Source: Metridium senile (Eukaryota > Cnidaria > Anthozoa > Actiniaria > Metridiidae). Taken from it: a DNA stretch of 64,000 nucleotides. Shown in pieces: positions 1 to 11,106 of this stretch. Within the stretch, counting starts at the first letter, position 1, and each line of letters starts with the position of its first letter. The stretch covers positions 5,067,306 through 5,131,305 of the forward strand of contig OX459104.1 in assembly GCA_949775045.1 (NCBI GenBank). Reading direction: 5' to 3'. The translations under genes were made by a program, and so were the position numbers. The notes beneath the pieces were generated by a model that saw only the letters and a program-made list of their open reading frames with translations, did not search any database and had not been told where the DNA came from.

Positions 1-473
1 ACCAGCTACCAAATCAATGGGGGGTATATCATAAGAGCGACAAAGCACAACTTAAAAGTTATAATTTACTTCATTTTAATTGTGTCCTAGTTTCCTATCC
101 CAATACATACATAACTCTTACTTCATCATTCTCCTTGCTAGGACACCACAGGTATCCCAATACATTAGTCTCATTTCATCCTTTCTCCTTACTAGGACAC
201 TAGGACACCACAGTTATCCCAATACATAAGTCTCACTTCATCATTCTCCTTGCTAGGACACTAGGACAGAGTCACTTTGGACGTTAGGAATATAGGCAAA
301 AGAAAACGGAGTTTTGGTTGTAAATGAAATTCCGATCAGAACTGCGAAGTTTGCGTGACACTTGATTGTTATGGCATCGCACTGATAATAAAACTGGTCT
401 GGTCTGTAAGAATGTGATGTTTAGTTTGACCAGATATTATAATTTGGAATACTATCAATTAAAAAAGTTAATT

Positions 474-725
474 AAGCCTGGTTTTCACTAGCAACGCAAC
501 GCAACCGCAAATGCAAGCCAATGACAAGCATGTGAAAACGAGACGTGAATAAGCGCAAGCGCAAACAAACTATTCACTAGTGACACGCACAAGCGCAAAC
601 GCAAGAAAAGGAAAATTTTTGATATCTTGCGCTTGCGTTATCACTGCGTCAAACGGTTTTCACGACGAAATAAGGTCTCTTGTGTTTGCGCTTGTGCTTG
701 CGTCGCTAGTGAAAACTAGGCCTTA
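474..725. mobile_element. MITE alpha, copy 1
   Basis: The ends are inverted copies: AAGCCTGGTTTTCACTAG on the left and CTAGTGAAAACTAGGCCTT on the right. The interior is built from alternating GCGCAAGC and GCTTGCGC words. A TTA/TAA trinucleotide borders both ends, which would fit a PIF/Harbinger-type target site. Other copies lie at 2658-2922 and 8133-8394. Confidence 0.75.
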
Positions 726-824
726 GCAAAGTATTTGTTTTGTTCATGTTTTTGATTCCATAAAGAATCCCAGACGGGAAAAGTTGTGAGCTTTTTTTTT
801 TTTTTTAAGTCATTAGATATACGC

Positions 825-1074
825 TTTGTCACCCGTGAAGTGATCGTGAAAGCCTACAAGCTAGCAGCGCAGGGGACTATGGGTATCTTATGTATAATTT
901 ACTAAAATGCAGGCATTTTATATGTCTACATCGCCACACTTGTCAATGGGTTATTGAGAAACTGCTATAAACCTATCAGACAACAAGAAAGCGCGTGCCG
1001 AATGCACATTTAGCTTCTGAACCTATCCATGATCCTTTGCCCCACTAGCTTGTAGGCTTTTCACGGGTGACAAA
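825..1074. mobile_element. MITE beta, copy 1
   Basis: Inverted ends TTTGTCACCCGTGAAG and CTTTTCACGGGTGACAAA continue inward through GCCTACAAGCTAG and its complement. Copies lie at 3031-3280, 8497-8745 and, more diverged, 45027-45276. It is non-coding. Confidence 0.75.
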
Positions 1075-1092
1075 CTTTCTCGGACAAGGGTG

Positions 1093-1393
1093 TACACCTA
1101 TTTCAAAAAAGGTTGTCATCGCCAAAAGCGATAGGCGATAGGTCATTGCAACACCCAAGTGCACTATGGGTATAATCTAAAGTATCTACAGAAAAGCAGA
1201 AAAGCTGTCTTCTAGGCACATTTTCAGTCCTACGACAAGCCATATAACTCTCCAGCGGAGATCGTTGTTTAGTGGAGCTGGCATGATTGAAAATTTCACG
1301 ACTTAGGATTATACCCATAGTGCACTTGGGTCTTGGAATGACCCATCGTCTATCGCTTTTGGCGATGACAACCTTTTTTAAAATATTTGTATA
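1093..1393. mobile_element. Tc1/mariner-like MITE gamma, copy 1
   Basis: The left end TACACCTATTTCAAAAAAGG runs into TTGTCATCGCCAAAAGCGAT. The right end is the inverted counterpart and finishes in TATA. A TA at both tips suggests the TA target site of IS630/Tc1/mariner elements. Relatives lie at 3299-3594, 8768-8832, 21440-21715, 43008-43304 and 45563-45770. The short reading frames inside are by-products of the inverted repeat. Confidence 0.7.
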
Positions 1394-1493
1394 CACATTT
1401 TCATTTTTGTCACATTCTGTTTGCATCATATTTTTTTCCCAGAGCTTGTACTGTACGACTACAAGACCAACTAAAACGACACTAGCCTAGTTA

Positions 1494-1785
1494 CTTTGTT
1501 TTGAACAAGATCCTCTTTTTATATCTATACAGTGAAAATAATTTAAGTATTACTATAAGTTGTTTTTTGCAAAATAAACGCAAAAAAAAAGAAAGAAAGA
1601 TAGTTACTGAAGGAATTTGGGTTATATTTGAGGCAATTTGGGATGTTGGGAGTAGAATTCTAGAACGTCTAGAACAAGAACAATCTGTATAATGTACAAT
1701 GCCGGATCTTATCAAACATTCTAGAACACTAGATCAGATCAGATCCCTTGACTTGATCTTAAACATTCTCTGTGGAACTAATACT
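1494..1785. other. No gene seen
   Basis: AT-rich sequence with several CTAGAACA and TGATCA-type words near 1660-1760. I see no exon, RNA or element ends here. Confidence 0.5.
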
Positions 1786-2110
1786 GGACCTGATCGTATG
1801 GTAACATTCTAGAACACTTGATCAAGTAATATTTATATCAGACTTACGTTTGAAATAGTTTACTGCCCGCCTGTACGCTGGGCTGAGAAGCGATCGCCCA
1901 GGTTTCCCTCAATAACTTCTTTTTCGTCTCCGTTAGTATATTTTTTTTCTTCGTCTGTATTCTGAGGCATTGTATTTGTAAATTTAGCTGTAACTTCAAG
2001 AGAGGTATTGGTAAAATGGAACGCGGTTTTTTTTATGCTCTCTTTTATTAACATTGATTATGAGGCGCCACTTAGTTTTTCGTATGTTGGGCTTCCTGTG
2101 GAGTTCGTCT
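1786..2110 (-). repeat. Repeat C copy 1, with small acidic minus-strand frame
   Basis: This block recurs at 43821-44275. On the minus strand, 1860-2054 reads as a 64-residue frame containing MPQNTDEEKK and ending near GDRFSAQRTGGQ. The second copy has the same start (MPQNKDEEK) but a frameshift after it. I do not recognise the protein. It may be an exon of a transposon gene or chance. The plus strand carries one TTGGGCTTCCTGTGG motif at 2087-2101. Confidence 0.5.
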
Positions 2111-2657
2111 GCTCAAATGTGAACAGTCCAAAGTTATCGGACCAATCAGGGCGTACAATTTTCAGTGATCCAGTGATCAGGCCCTTACCAGCTACTAAAT
2201 CAATGGGGGTATATCATAAGAGCGACAAAGCACAACTTAAAAGTTATAATTTACTTCATTTTAATTGTGTCCTAGTTTCCTATCCCAATACATACATAAC
2301 TCTTACTTCATCATTCTCCTTGCTAGGACACCACAGGTATCCCAATACATTAGTCTCATTTCATCCTTTCTCCTTACTAGGACACTAGGACACCACAGTT
2401 ATCCCAATACATAAGTCTCACTTCATCATTCTCCTTGCTAGGACACTAGGACAGAGTCACTTTGGACGTTAGGAATATAGGCAAAAGAAAACGGAGTTTT
2501 GGTTGTAAATGAAATTCCGATCAGAACTGCGAAGTTTGCGTGACACTTGATTGTTATGGCATCGCACTGATAATAAAACTGGTCTGGTCTGTAAGAATGT
2601 GATGTTTAGTTTGACCAGATATTATAATTTGGAATACTATCAATTAAAAAAGTTAAT

Positions 2658-2922
2658 TAAGCCTGGTTTTCACTAGCAACGCAACGCAACCGCAAATGCA
2701 AGCCAATGACAAGCATGTGAAAACGAGACGTGAATAAGCGCAAGCGCAAACAAACTATTCACTAGTGCCACGCACAAGCGCAAACGCAAGAAAAGGAAAA
2801 TTTTTGATATCTTGCGCTTGCGTTATCACTGCGTCAAACGGTTTTCACGACGAAATAAGGTCTCTTGCGCTTGCGCTTGTGTTTGCGCTTGTGCTTGCGT
2901 CGCTAGTGAAAACTAGGCCTTA
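2658..2922. mobile_element. MITE alpha, copy 2
   Basis: Same inverted ends as the copy at 474-725, with a few more GCGCTTGC repeats on the right arm. Confidence 0.75.
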
Positions 2923-3030
2923 GCAAAGTATTTGTTTTGTTCATGTTTTTGATTCCATAAAGAATCCCAGACGGGAAAAGTTGTGTTCTTGTGAGCTTTT
3001 TTTTTTTTTTTTAAGTCATTAGATATACGC

Positions 3031-3280
3031 TTTGTCACCCGTGAAGTGATCGTGAAAGCCTACAAGCTAGCAGCGCAGGGGACTATGGGTATCTTATGTA
3101 TAATTTACTAAAATGCAGGCATTTTATATGTCTACATCGCCACACTTGTCAATGGGTTATTGAGAAACTGCTATAAACCTATCAGACAACAAGAAAGCGC
3201 GTGCCGAATGCACATTTAGTTTCTGAACCTATCCATGATCCTTTGCCCCACTAGCTTGTAGGCTTTTCACGGGTGACAAA
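3031..3280. mobile_element. MITE beta, copy 2
   Basis: Same inverted ends (TTTGTCACCCGTGAAG) as the copy at 825-1074. Confidence 0.75.
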
Positions 3281-3298
3281 CTTTCTTGGACAAGGGTG

Positions 3299-3594
3299 TA
3301 CACCTATTTCAAAAAAGGTTGTCATCGCCAAAAGCGATAGGCAGTAGGTCATTGCAAGACCCAAGTGCACTATGGGTATAATCTAAAGTATCTACATAAA
3401 AGCAGAAAAGCTGTCTTCTAGGCACATTTTCAGTCCTACGACAAGCCATATCTCCAGCGGAGATCGTTGTTTAGTGGAGCTGGCATGATTGAAAATTTCA
3501 CGACTTAGGATTATACCCATAGTGTACTTGGGTCTTGGAATGACCTATTGCCTATCGCTTTTGGCGATGACAACCTTTTTTGAAATATTTGTAT
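3299..3594. mobile_element. Tc1/mariner-like MITE gamma, copy 2
   Basis: Same TACACCTATTTCAAAAAAGG end and inverted partner as the copy at 1093-1393. Confidence 0.7.
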
Positions 3595-3681
3595 ACACAT
3601 TTTCATTTTTGTCAAATTCTGTTTGCATGATATTTTTTCCCCAGAGCTTGTACTGTACGACTTCAAGACGAACTAAAACGA

Positions 3682-3984
3682 CAACTTCGTTCCCAATGCC
3701 CTCTCCCTTCGCTGTTGATATTTGATAAATGATTTGAAATTTACAACAGAAAGTAACTTTTAGGCAGTTTAAATCCAAAGAAGGCAACAATGTTTAATAT
3801 CAATTAAATTTGGCTTGCCTAAATAGTATAAAACCTCTGGCTCAGGAGTAAATGAATCATAATTTATGCTAATTTATTACACCCGGAATTTCAGGGTATT
3901 TTGCGATCATGTGACCAGCCGTTGCCAGGGCCATTTCCCGCCCCACCTAAAAGCGAAGGGAGAGGACCCTGGGAACGAGGTTGT
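3682..3984. mobile_element. MITE with CTCGTTCCC ends, copy 1
   Basis: The inverted ends read AACTTCGTTCCCAATGCCCT on the left and AGGACCCTGGGAACGAGGTT on the right, each followed inward by the CTCCCTTCGC word or its complement. Copy 2 is at 9229-9530. Confidence 0.75.
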
Positions 3985-4551
3985 TATTTTTCATGTCATT
4001 TCTTTCACTTATTCACTATTTTGTTTTTTCACCACCGTTTAAATCTTTCTTTTCTCTTACACACCCACAGGGACCCCTAATCAATCAATAATTATGAATA
4101 AATTAGATGAAAAAAGCGCAAGCATGCGATTGTTCGACGCTTGGGCTTCCTGTGTGAACAACTGCTCGTTACATCTGTTGGGCTTCCTGTGGCCACCGCA
4201 CCCTTTCATTGCAACTTGTCTACCCCGTGTGATGTAATAAGATATTACCTTTGTACTAGACTAGAGAGTTTACAACTGCAGAGAAATGCTACGCGAGAAA
4301 TTTTTTCGAATTCGAATTTTATCACGTCATATGAAGATCACCACAGGAAGCCCATCAATGCCTTTTTAACACAGGAAACCCAAGAGATTTTGAACAATCA
4401 AGTGCGCGTAAAAAAATCACTAAAACAGTTATTTTTATTTCATTTATTTACATTATAGCTAGATAAGGGGTCCCTGTGCACACCCTACCACGTCCCTACC
4501 CCTTTTATACCTCTCTTTTCCCATCATCCCTTTCGCCCCATCATCAAGATC

Positions 4552-4960
4552 AATTGCCGGATTTCAAACCGTTAGGGGCTGGGGCGAATCGCTTTATACT
4601 TTGCCAAACAAGATTTTATTTACATAATCAGAGAAACCTTGTCAAGCTTTACAAAATCCTGAAGTTTGGTGTTGATTGGTTTAATATTGTGTGAAATACA
4701 ACAATTCAAAAACTTGAAAATTTATGAAGAAATGTATGGAAAACCGGACAAGTTAGTCTAAGTTGTCCGGTTTTTGACATTTCCCATACATTTCTTTACA
4801 AACGTCAATAGCTGTATCTCATGCAATATTAAACCAATCAACACCAAACTTCAAGACATTGTAAAGCTTGACAAGGTTTCTCTGATTATGTAAATCAAAT
4901 CTTGTTTGGCAAAGTATAGGGCAATTCGCCCCAGCCCCTAACGGTTTGAAATCCGGCAAT
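4552..4960. mobile_element. Large foldback element, copy 1
   Basis: The two halves are inverted copies with arms near 190 bases. Both begin ATTGCCGGATTTCAAACCG from the outside, and they meet at a short hairpin around CCGGACAA/TTGTCCGG. Because the arms are palindromic, both strands read nearly the same peptide (containing KPLGAGAN), which is not evidence of coding. Copy 2 is at 10098-10506. Confidence 0.8.
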
Positions 4961-5403
4961 GCTTCTGTACATTGCTTCTTTAATTTACAAACAATACCAT
5001 TTTCATGACTTTTCAAAATAATTCAATAATGGTATCAAGTGGTATCATTTGAAAGATATAAAAGAGATGAATTGATAACATGACTGACATGGTTTTTGAC
5101 CATGCCCTAGCAAAGTTATTTGACATACTCAACTCAAACAATTTCAATATTATAATTATAAAATATTATCATCATAATTTTTATTGTAGCTATAATTAAA
5201 GTTTTTATTATAATTAAGAATACACTATTTTAATATTTGATAACATTCTTGTTCTTTTTTTAATCTGTTGTTGTATGACAGAATAACCAACACAGCACCG
5301 TGCCCATATTCCTGTTGGAATTGAACCAACTTCCCAGAAAATGGGAATGCCATTTGGAATTTTTTCTGGACAAGTGAACAAGTCAGTAATAAAATGGCAA
5401 TGT

Positions 5404-5560
5404 TAGGGGCGGATCCAGGGGTAGTGAAGGGGGTGGCTAGCCACCCCCTCTATGGACCAGTTCGACTCTTTCGGGCCTTGGAAAGGCTCCTGCTGTCAGG
5501 GAATAGTAATATATATATACCCCTAGCCACCCCCCTTTTAAAAATTCTGGATCCGCCACT
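5404..5560. mobile_element. MITE with GGCGGATCCAG ends, copy 1
   Basis: Inverted ends GGGGCGGATCCAG and CTGGATCCGCCACT, plus inner GGGGGTGGCTAG/CTAGCCACCCCC arms. Elements with this tip are common in animal genomes; from memory they are hAT- or PIF-like. Copy 2 is at 10950-11106. Confidence 0.7.
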
Positions 5561-6880
5561 GAATGTAGTATAAGTGAATGTTGCCTGTGCATGTTCAATG
5601 AGGTTCCTCATTTCATATATATAGCTAGGTAATTGTTCACTTCATCACTGCCAACACACATTTTCGACACATGCTAGCCTGAGAATTTATACAGAACTTT
5701 ATTTACTGAAAAAGGAATTGCATTCTTTCATATGTCTATTATTAATAGGAAATTATTTCTTGTTCAATTTCAAATCAATTTGCACAAGTTTGTTTTCCAA
5801 AGAGTGTGTAATTGAACGAGACGTAGGATGTTGGGCATTATGTAGGTTAATATCTAAAAGATGTATTTTCCCCCCTTTTTATAATTTAAATATGTCATAA
5901 TTGTATAGTTCCTAATGAAATGAGGGATTTATTGCTTTATTTGAGTGCACCAATGTAATTAATCCTTCATTTAATTCTACTCACAAGATAAATATAGCTA
6001 AAGGTAGCTATAGAAGTCAGAAAGTACATGCATGAGAGCAAAATAATGGAATATATTACAAAAAGAAAAAAAGTAAATATTTAGGAAAAAACATAGCGTT
6101 TTACAGCAAGAAGTCTAGTTTGTGCTAGCATGTAACCAGTGGTTTGACCAAGTACAAGAGCTGACAATGAGCAGTACACAACTATTTGTATGTTCCTTTT
6201 GCTTCTACTGCTTGCATGTGAAAACCAGGCCTTTGTGTTAATAATGTCGGTCCTTATCAAAATTATGCTTTTCTTGTTCCCTGATTGGCTGGGACTCTTA
6301 GTTGTCAAATCTCATTGGTTACATTTCTCAAATGTGAAAATTGTATGCAATGCTGATAGGACATATCACTTTTTTTAAATGTCAAAATATAGCATGTTAC
6401 ATATGTTATAATTATATGTAATAAATTATTAGAGAATACAAATGGGCATGCAGAGATACGGGATGTATATATCTTCCTACTGTTTGATAAATACTACATG
6501 TGTCTACTATAAATATATTTACAAAATTATACAGAACTTTAGCACTACGGAGCAGAGAGGTTTCTGACTTGGTACCAATTCTTTGCCCGCGACCTCTCTG
6601 TGTTGAAAAATTATGCCGGTATAAAGAGAAAAGAAATGTAGATAGAAGAGCGCTAAATTGGCTAAACTATTCATTTCAAATACTAACACACCAATACAAA
6701 AATACTAATTGACCCCTTGTACATCATAGCCTGGGAAATTATAAACACCTCACATTTTTCAACGCTTTTATTAAAACTCGTTCAACATCAATTCAACATC
6801 GATTCAACACGTTGCTACAATGTTGAATAAGTTTAAACTTTGCCTGTTAGATTTTTATATTGAATATGGCAAAGTTTTCC
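5561..6880. other. No gene seen
   Basis: AT-rich sequence inside unit B. The only structure is a short inverted pair around GCAGAGAGG/CCTCTCTG near 6550-6600. The reading frames here are short and not recognisable. Confidence 0.5.
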
Positions 6881-7024
6881 CTGCTAGCAGAGTCTTCCAC
6901 AGTTCGATTCTGACGAGAAAAAGGAAGACTCTGCCGAGCGAGACTGCTTTCATTGTTGCGCATGCGTTAGGTAACTAAGCAACCCCTGACGTCATGATGA
7001 CCTTTCCTGTCTCGACTTACAGTT

Positions 7025-7231
7025 TTACGGGCTCGAATCGCCAGCTTTAGCAGCCATTTGATTGGCCGTTAACAGGCTAAATTGATAAATGTATGACTTT
7101 CCATAGCCAGTTGGAAGACAAACAAACGTGTCCCTCTTGGACAGAAAAAATTTGATAGCTTTTCGTTGTAATTTAGTTGGTTTATGATGCTTAGATGAAG
7201 CGAAATTAATACACTCATCTATCGACGCCAT
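7025..7231 (-). pseudogene. RecQ-like helicase first exon (captured fragment)
   Basis: A 68-residue frame starting MASIDECINFASS. It contains a LQRKAIKFFLSKRD block (the Q-motif-like lead-in of RecQ helicases) and a Walker A motif, LPTGYGKS, at about residues 40-47. Full RecQ helicases need about 350 further residues of helicase core, which are absent here; the frame ends soon after Walker A. It is therefore an N-terminal exon carried inside the transposon at 6881-7816, not a working helicase. Identical copy at 12571-12777. A promoter or 5' part retained for expression cannot be excluded. Confidence 0.75.
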
Positions 7232-7382
7232 TTTAACATTGTGGGCACGGAAAAAATCAGCGGTTTTTATAATTTGCTCATGCGCATCTAAAATTACCAG
7301 TAAAGACCGGTTTTAAAACTGGTTTCGTTCGTCCGCGGTTGTGGACGGCGGCTTTACAAAGAAGAGGGTCCTGAAGGGGTAA

Positions 7383-7480
7383 ATTGGGAATTGGGATTTG
7401 CCTTTTTTCGAGGCTGGGAATTGGGATTTGCCCATTGGGATTGGGATTTGTCCATTGGGATTGGGATTTGTCCATAGGAT
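7383..7480. repeat. Tandem GGGATTTG repeat, copy 1
   Basis: About five tandem units of the type TTGGGATTGGGATTTGTCCA. Copy 2 is at 12929-13026. Confidence 0.8.
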
Positions 7481-7597
7481 TTGACTATTTCTTGTCCATT
7501 CGCTTTCTCTTTAGATGCTAAAATAATGTTTTAAATTGAGTAATTTGCAACATTTTACGTCGTTTTAGTAGACTAGAAGAGAAAATCGAACTATCTT

Positions 7598-7690
7598 GGG
7601 CTTCCTCTGGTTAGTATTCAATTTGGGCTTCCTGTGGTTAATGTTTGGGCTTCCTGTGGTTAATGTTTGGGCTTCCTGTGGTAATTGGGA
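7598..7690. repeat. Four tandem 22-bp units with GGGCTTCCTGTGG, copy 1
   Basis: Four units of TTGGGCTTCCTGTGGTTAAT type; the first is degenerate (CTCTGG). The same 15-base core recurs singly elsewhere in the window. Copy 2 is at 13144-13236. Confidence 0.85.
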
Positions 7691-8132
7691 TTGTGATAAA
7701 AAATTGATTGGGAATTGGGATTGGATACCCCCCCTCAAAGAAAGCAGTCTCGCTCGGCAGAGTCTTCGAATTCCTATTTCTCGTCCGAATCGAACTGTGG
7801 AAGACTCTGCTAGCAGCGTCATTTTCAAGAACGAAATGAAATTAAAGTATAAACGAGTGATTATGAATATAAATAAGACAGTCAAACAATGTCCCTAGGG
7901 ATCTTAAAAAGCTTAGCTTTGATAGAGTCACTTTGGACGTTAGGAATATAGGCAAAAGAAAACGGAGTTTTGGTTGTAAATGAAATTCCGATCATAACTG
8001 CGAAGTTTGCGTGACACTTGTGATTGTTATGGCATTGCACTGATAATAGTTAGAGCAGGTGGTCTGTAAGAATGTAATGTTTAGTTTGACCAGATATTAT
8101 AATTTGGAATGCTATCAATTAAAAAAGTTAAT

Positions 8133-8394
8133 TAAGCCTGGTTTTCACTAGCGACCCAACGCAAGCGCAAGCACAAGCACGTGAAAACGAGACGTGAATA
8201 AGCGCAAGCGCAAACAAACTATTCACTAGTACCACGCGCAACCACAAGCGCAAACGAAAGAAAAAAGGAAAATTTTTGATATCTTGCGCTTGCGCTTGTG
8301 CTTGCGTTATCACTGCGTCAAACGGTTTTCACGACGAAATAAGGTCTCTTGCGCTTGTGTTTGCGCTTGCGTCGCTAGTGAAAACTAGGCCTTA
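8133..8394. mobile_element. MITE alpha, copy 3
   Basis: Same ends as 474-725 and 2658-2922. Confidence 0.75.
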
Positions 8395-8496
8395 GCAAAG
8401 TATTTGTTTTGTTCATGTTTTTGATTCCATAAAGAATCGCAGACGGGAAAAGTTGTGTTCTTGTGAGCTTTTTTTTTTAAGTCATTAGATATACAC

Positions 8497-8745
8497 TTTG
8501 TCACCCGTGAAGTGATCGTGAAAGCCTACAAGCTAGAAGCGCAGGGAACTATGGGTATCTTATGTATAATTTAGTAAAAACGCAGGGATTTTATGTCTAC
8601 ATCGCCACACTTGTCAATGTGTTATTGAGAAACTGCTATAAACCTATCAGACAACAAGAAAGCGCGTGCCGAATGCACATTTAGTTTCTGAACCTATCCA
8701 TGATCCTTTGCCCCACTAGCTTGTAGGCTTTTCACGGGTGACAAA
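8497..8745. mobile_element. MITE beta, copy 3
   Basis: Same ends as 825-1074. Confidence 0.75.
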
Positions 8746-8767
8746 CTTTCTCTGACAATTAAGGGTG

Positions 8768-8832
8768 TACACCTATTTCAAAAAAGGTTGTCATCGCCAA
8801 AAGCGATAGGCGGTAGGTCATTGCAAGACCCA
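8768..8832. mobile_element. MITE gamma, copy 3, left end only
   Basis: The TACACCTATTTCAAAAAAGG end and the next 45 bases are present; the rest is missing and unrelated AT-rich DNA follows. Confidence 0.7.
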
Positions 8833-8835
8833 AGG

Positions 8836-9228
8836 ATGTACTTAATGATTTGATATAATTGCTAAGGTTACTGTGATCATGAGGACACTCAAACCGCTAT
8901 ATGCACTTTTTTAAGGATTTTTTAAACCCACTCCTTAGAATATAGAAATACAAAAAATATGAAAGTATTGATTCTTCATTTTTGCTAAAACATACTAAAT
9001 ACATCAATAATGGTTATCAATAACGTTTTATCAGTTATTAATATAATTATATACAAGTATCATTATCAATATTATTATCACTGGTATCATTGCTAGTATT
9101 ATCATTATCAATATTATTTTCACTGGTATCATTGCTAGTATTACCATTATTATCAATATCATCAAGATTCATATCAAATTCCCACAAATCCTAATACTTA
9201 TCATTATTTTTCTATCATTTGATTTTCC
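8836..9228. repeat. AT-rich spacer with ATTATC microsatellite
   Basis: Between about 9040 and 9215 there are irregular ATTATCA and GGTATCATTGCTAGT repeats. No gene is seen. Confidence 0.7.
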
Positions 9229-9530
9229 AACCTCGTTCCCAGGGCCCTCTCCCTTCGCTGTTGATATTTGATAAATGATTTGAAATTTACAACACAAAGT
9301 AACTTTTAAGCAGTTTAAATCCAAAGAAGGCAACAATGTTTAATATCAATTAAATTTGGCTTGCCTAAATAGTATATAACCTCTGGCTCAGGAGTAAATG
9401 AATCATAATTTATGCTAATTTATTACACCCGGAATTTTAGGGTATTTTGCGATCATGTGACCAGCTGATGCCAGGGCCATTTCCCGCCCCACCTAAAAGC
9501 GAAGGGAGAGGACCCTGGGAACGAGGTTGT
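9229..9530. mobile_element. MITE with CTCGTTCCC ends, copy 2
   Basis: Inverted ends AACCTCGTTCCCAGGGCCCT and its complement; its ends match each other better than those of the copy at 3682-3984. Confidence 0.75.
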
Positions 9531-10097
9531 TATTTTTCATGTCATTTCTTTCACTTATTCACTATTTTGTTTTTTCACCACCGTTTAAATCTTTCTTTTC
9601 TCTTACACACCCACAGGGACCCCTAATCAATCAATAATTATGAATAAATTAGATGAAAAAAGCGCAAGCATGCGATTGTTCGACGCTTGGGCTTCCTGTG
9701 TGAACAACTGCTCGTTACATCTGTTGGGCTTCCTGTGGCCACCGCACCCTTTCATTGCAACTTGTCTACCCCGTGTGATGTAATAAGATATTACCTTTGT
9801 ACTAGACTAGAGAGTTTACAACTGCAGAGAAATGCTACGCGAGAAATTTTTTCGAATTCGAATTTTATCACGTCATATGAAGATCACCACAGGAAGCCCA
9901 TCAATGCCTTTTTAACACAGGAAACCCAAGAGATTTTGAACAATCAAGTGCGCGTAAAAAAATCACTAAAACAGTTATTTTTATTTCATTTATTTACATT
10001 ATAGCTAGATAAGGGGTCCCTGTGCACACCCTACCACGTCCCTACCCCTTTTATACCTCTCTTTTCCCATCATCCCTTTCGCCCCATCATCAAGATC

Positions 10098-10506
10098 AAT
10101 TGCCGGATTTCAAACCGTTAGGGGCTGGGGCGAATCGCTTTATACTTTGCCAAACAAGATTTTATTTACATAATCAGAGAAACCTTGTCAAGCTTTACAA
10201 AATCCTGAAGTTTGGTGTTGATTGGTTTAATATTGTGTGAAATACAACAATTCAAAAACTTGAAAATTTATGAAGAAATGTATGGAAAACCGGACAAGTT
10301 AGTCTAAGTTGTCCGGTTTTTGACATTTCCCATACATTTCTTTACAAACGTCAATAGCTGTATCTCATGCAATATTAAACCAATCAACACCAAACTTCAA
10401 GACATTGTAAAGCTTGACAAGGTTTCTCTGATTATGTAAATCAAATCTTGTTTGGCAAAGTATAGGGCAATTCGCCCCAGCCCCTAACGGTTTGAAATCC
10501 GGCAAT
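10098..10506. mobile_element. Large foldback element, copy 2
   Basis: Identical in structure to 4552-4960. Confidence 0.8.
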
Positions 10507-10949
10507 GCTTCTGTACATTGCTTCTTTAATTTACAAACAATACCATTTTCATGACTTTTCAAAATAATTCAATAATGGTATCAAGTGGTATCATTTGAAA
10601 GATATAAAAGAGATGAATTGATAACATGACTGACATGGTTTTTGACCATGCCCTAGCAAAGTTATTTGACATACTCAACTCAAACAATTTCAATATTATA
10701 ATTATAAAATATTATCATCATAATTTTTATTGTAGCTATAATTAAAGTTTTTATTATAATTAAGAATACACTATTTTAATATTTGATAACATTCTTGTTC
10801 TTTTTTTAATCTGTTGTTGTATGACAGAATAACCAACACAGCACCGTGCCCATATTCCTGTTGGAATTGAACCAACTTCCCAGAAAATGGGAATGCCATT
10901 TGGAATTTTTTCTGGACAAGTGAACAAGTCAGTAATAAAATGGCAATGT

Positions 10950-11106
10950 TAGGGGCGGATCCAGGGGTAGTGAAGGGGGTGGCTAGCCACCCCCTCTATG
11001 GACCAGTTCGACTCTTTCGGGCCTTGGAAAGGCTCCTGCTGTCAGGGAATAGTAATATATATATACCCCTAGCCACCCCCCTTTTAAAAATTCTGGATCC
11101 GCCACT
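10950..11106. mobile_element. MITE with GGCGGATCCAG ends, copy 2
   Basis: Same as 5404-5560. Confidence 0.7.

Larger units (their letters stand above)
1..1487. repeat. Repeat unit A, copy 1 (cut by window edge)
   Basis: The whole segment recurs at 2188-3681 with only small differences, and its middle part recurs at 7920-8835. It contains three MITEs (474-725, 825-1074, 1093-1393) in the same order in each copy. The first 300 bases are a short tandem repeat around the phrase CTAGGACACCACAG with CATTCTCCTTGCTAGG. No gene is visible. Confidence 0.85.
2188..3681. repeat. Repeat unit A, copy 2
   Basis: Near-identical to 1-1487. It breaks at 3681 where the 4.1-kb unit B begins; in copy 1 the sequence instead continues into CTAGCCTAG. 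It contains MITE alpha (2658-2922), MITE beta (3031-3280) and MITE gamma (3299-3594). Confidence 0.85.
3682..7816. repeat. Repeat unit B, copy 1 (4.1 kb)
   Basis: The unit starts at the left tip of a MITE and ends exactly at the right terminal inverted repeat of a RecQ-carrying transposon. The second copy lies 5,546 bp further on (9229-13366) and is almost identical base for base; I saw differences mainly in the first 250 bases. Inside are a MITE, a foldback, a third MITE and the RecQ element. Confidence 0.9.
6881..7816. mobile_element. Inverted-repeat transposon carrying a RecQ exon, copy 1
   Basis: Terminal inverted repeats of about 70 bases: the left reads CTGCTAGCAGAGTCTTCCAC, the right ends GACTCTGCTAGCAG. 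The interior holds a minus-strand RecQ-like helicase exon (7025-7231), an array of GGGATTTG repeats and four copies of the GGGCTTCCTGTGG phrase. Copy 2 shows that the tips originally extended by TTCC/GGAA, so this copy is clipped at its right end. No clear target-site duplication is visible. The superfamily is unknown; long inverted repeats would suit a MULE-like element. Confidence 0.75.
7920..8835. repeat. Repeat unit A, copy 3 (partial)
   Basis: Matches 2450-3360, starting at AGAGTCACTTTGGACG and breaking inside MITE gamma. It is more diverged than copies 1 and 2. Confidence 0.85.

Noticed and set aside
4476..5016. Plus- and minus-strand frames giving almost the same peptide with KPLGAGAN
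   Set aside because: They arise from the two arms of the foldback at 4552-4960; identical peptides on opposite strands are expected from an inverted repeat.
7598..7690. Possible CRISPR-like array because of regularly spaced 15-base repeats
   Set aside because: The sequence is eukaryotic and the spacers are the same short TTAATG-type sequence, so this is an ordinary tandem repeat.
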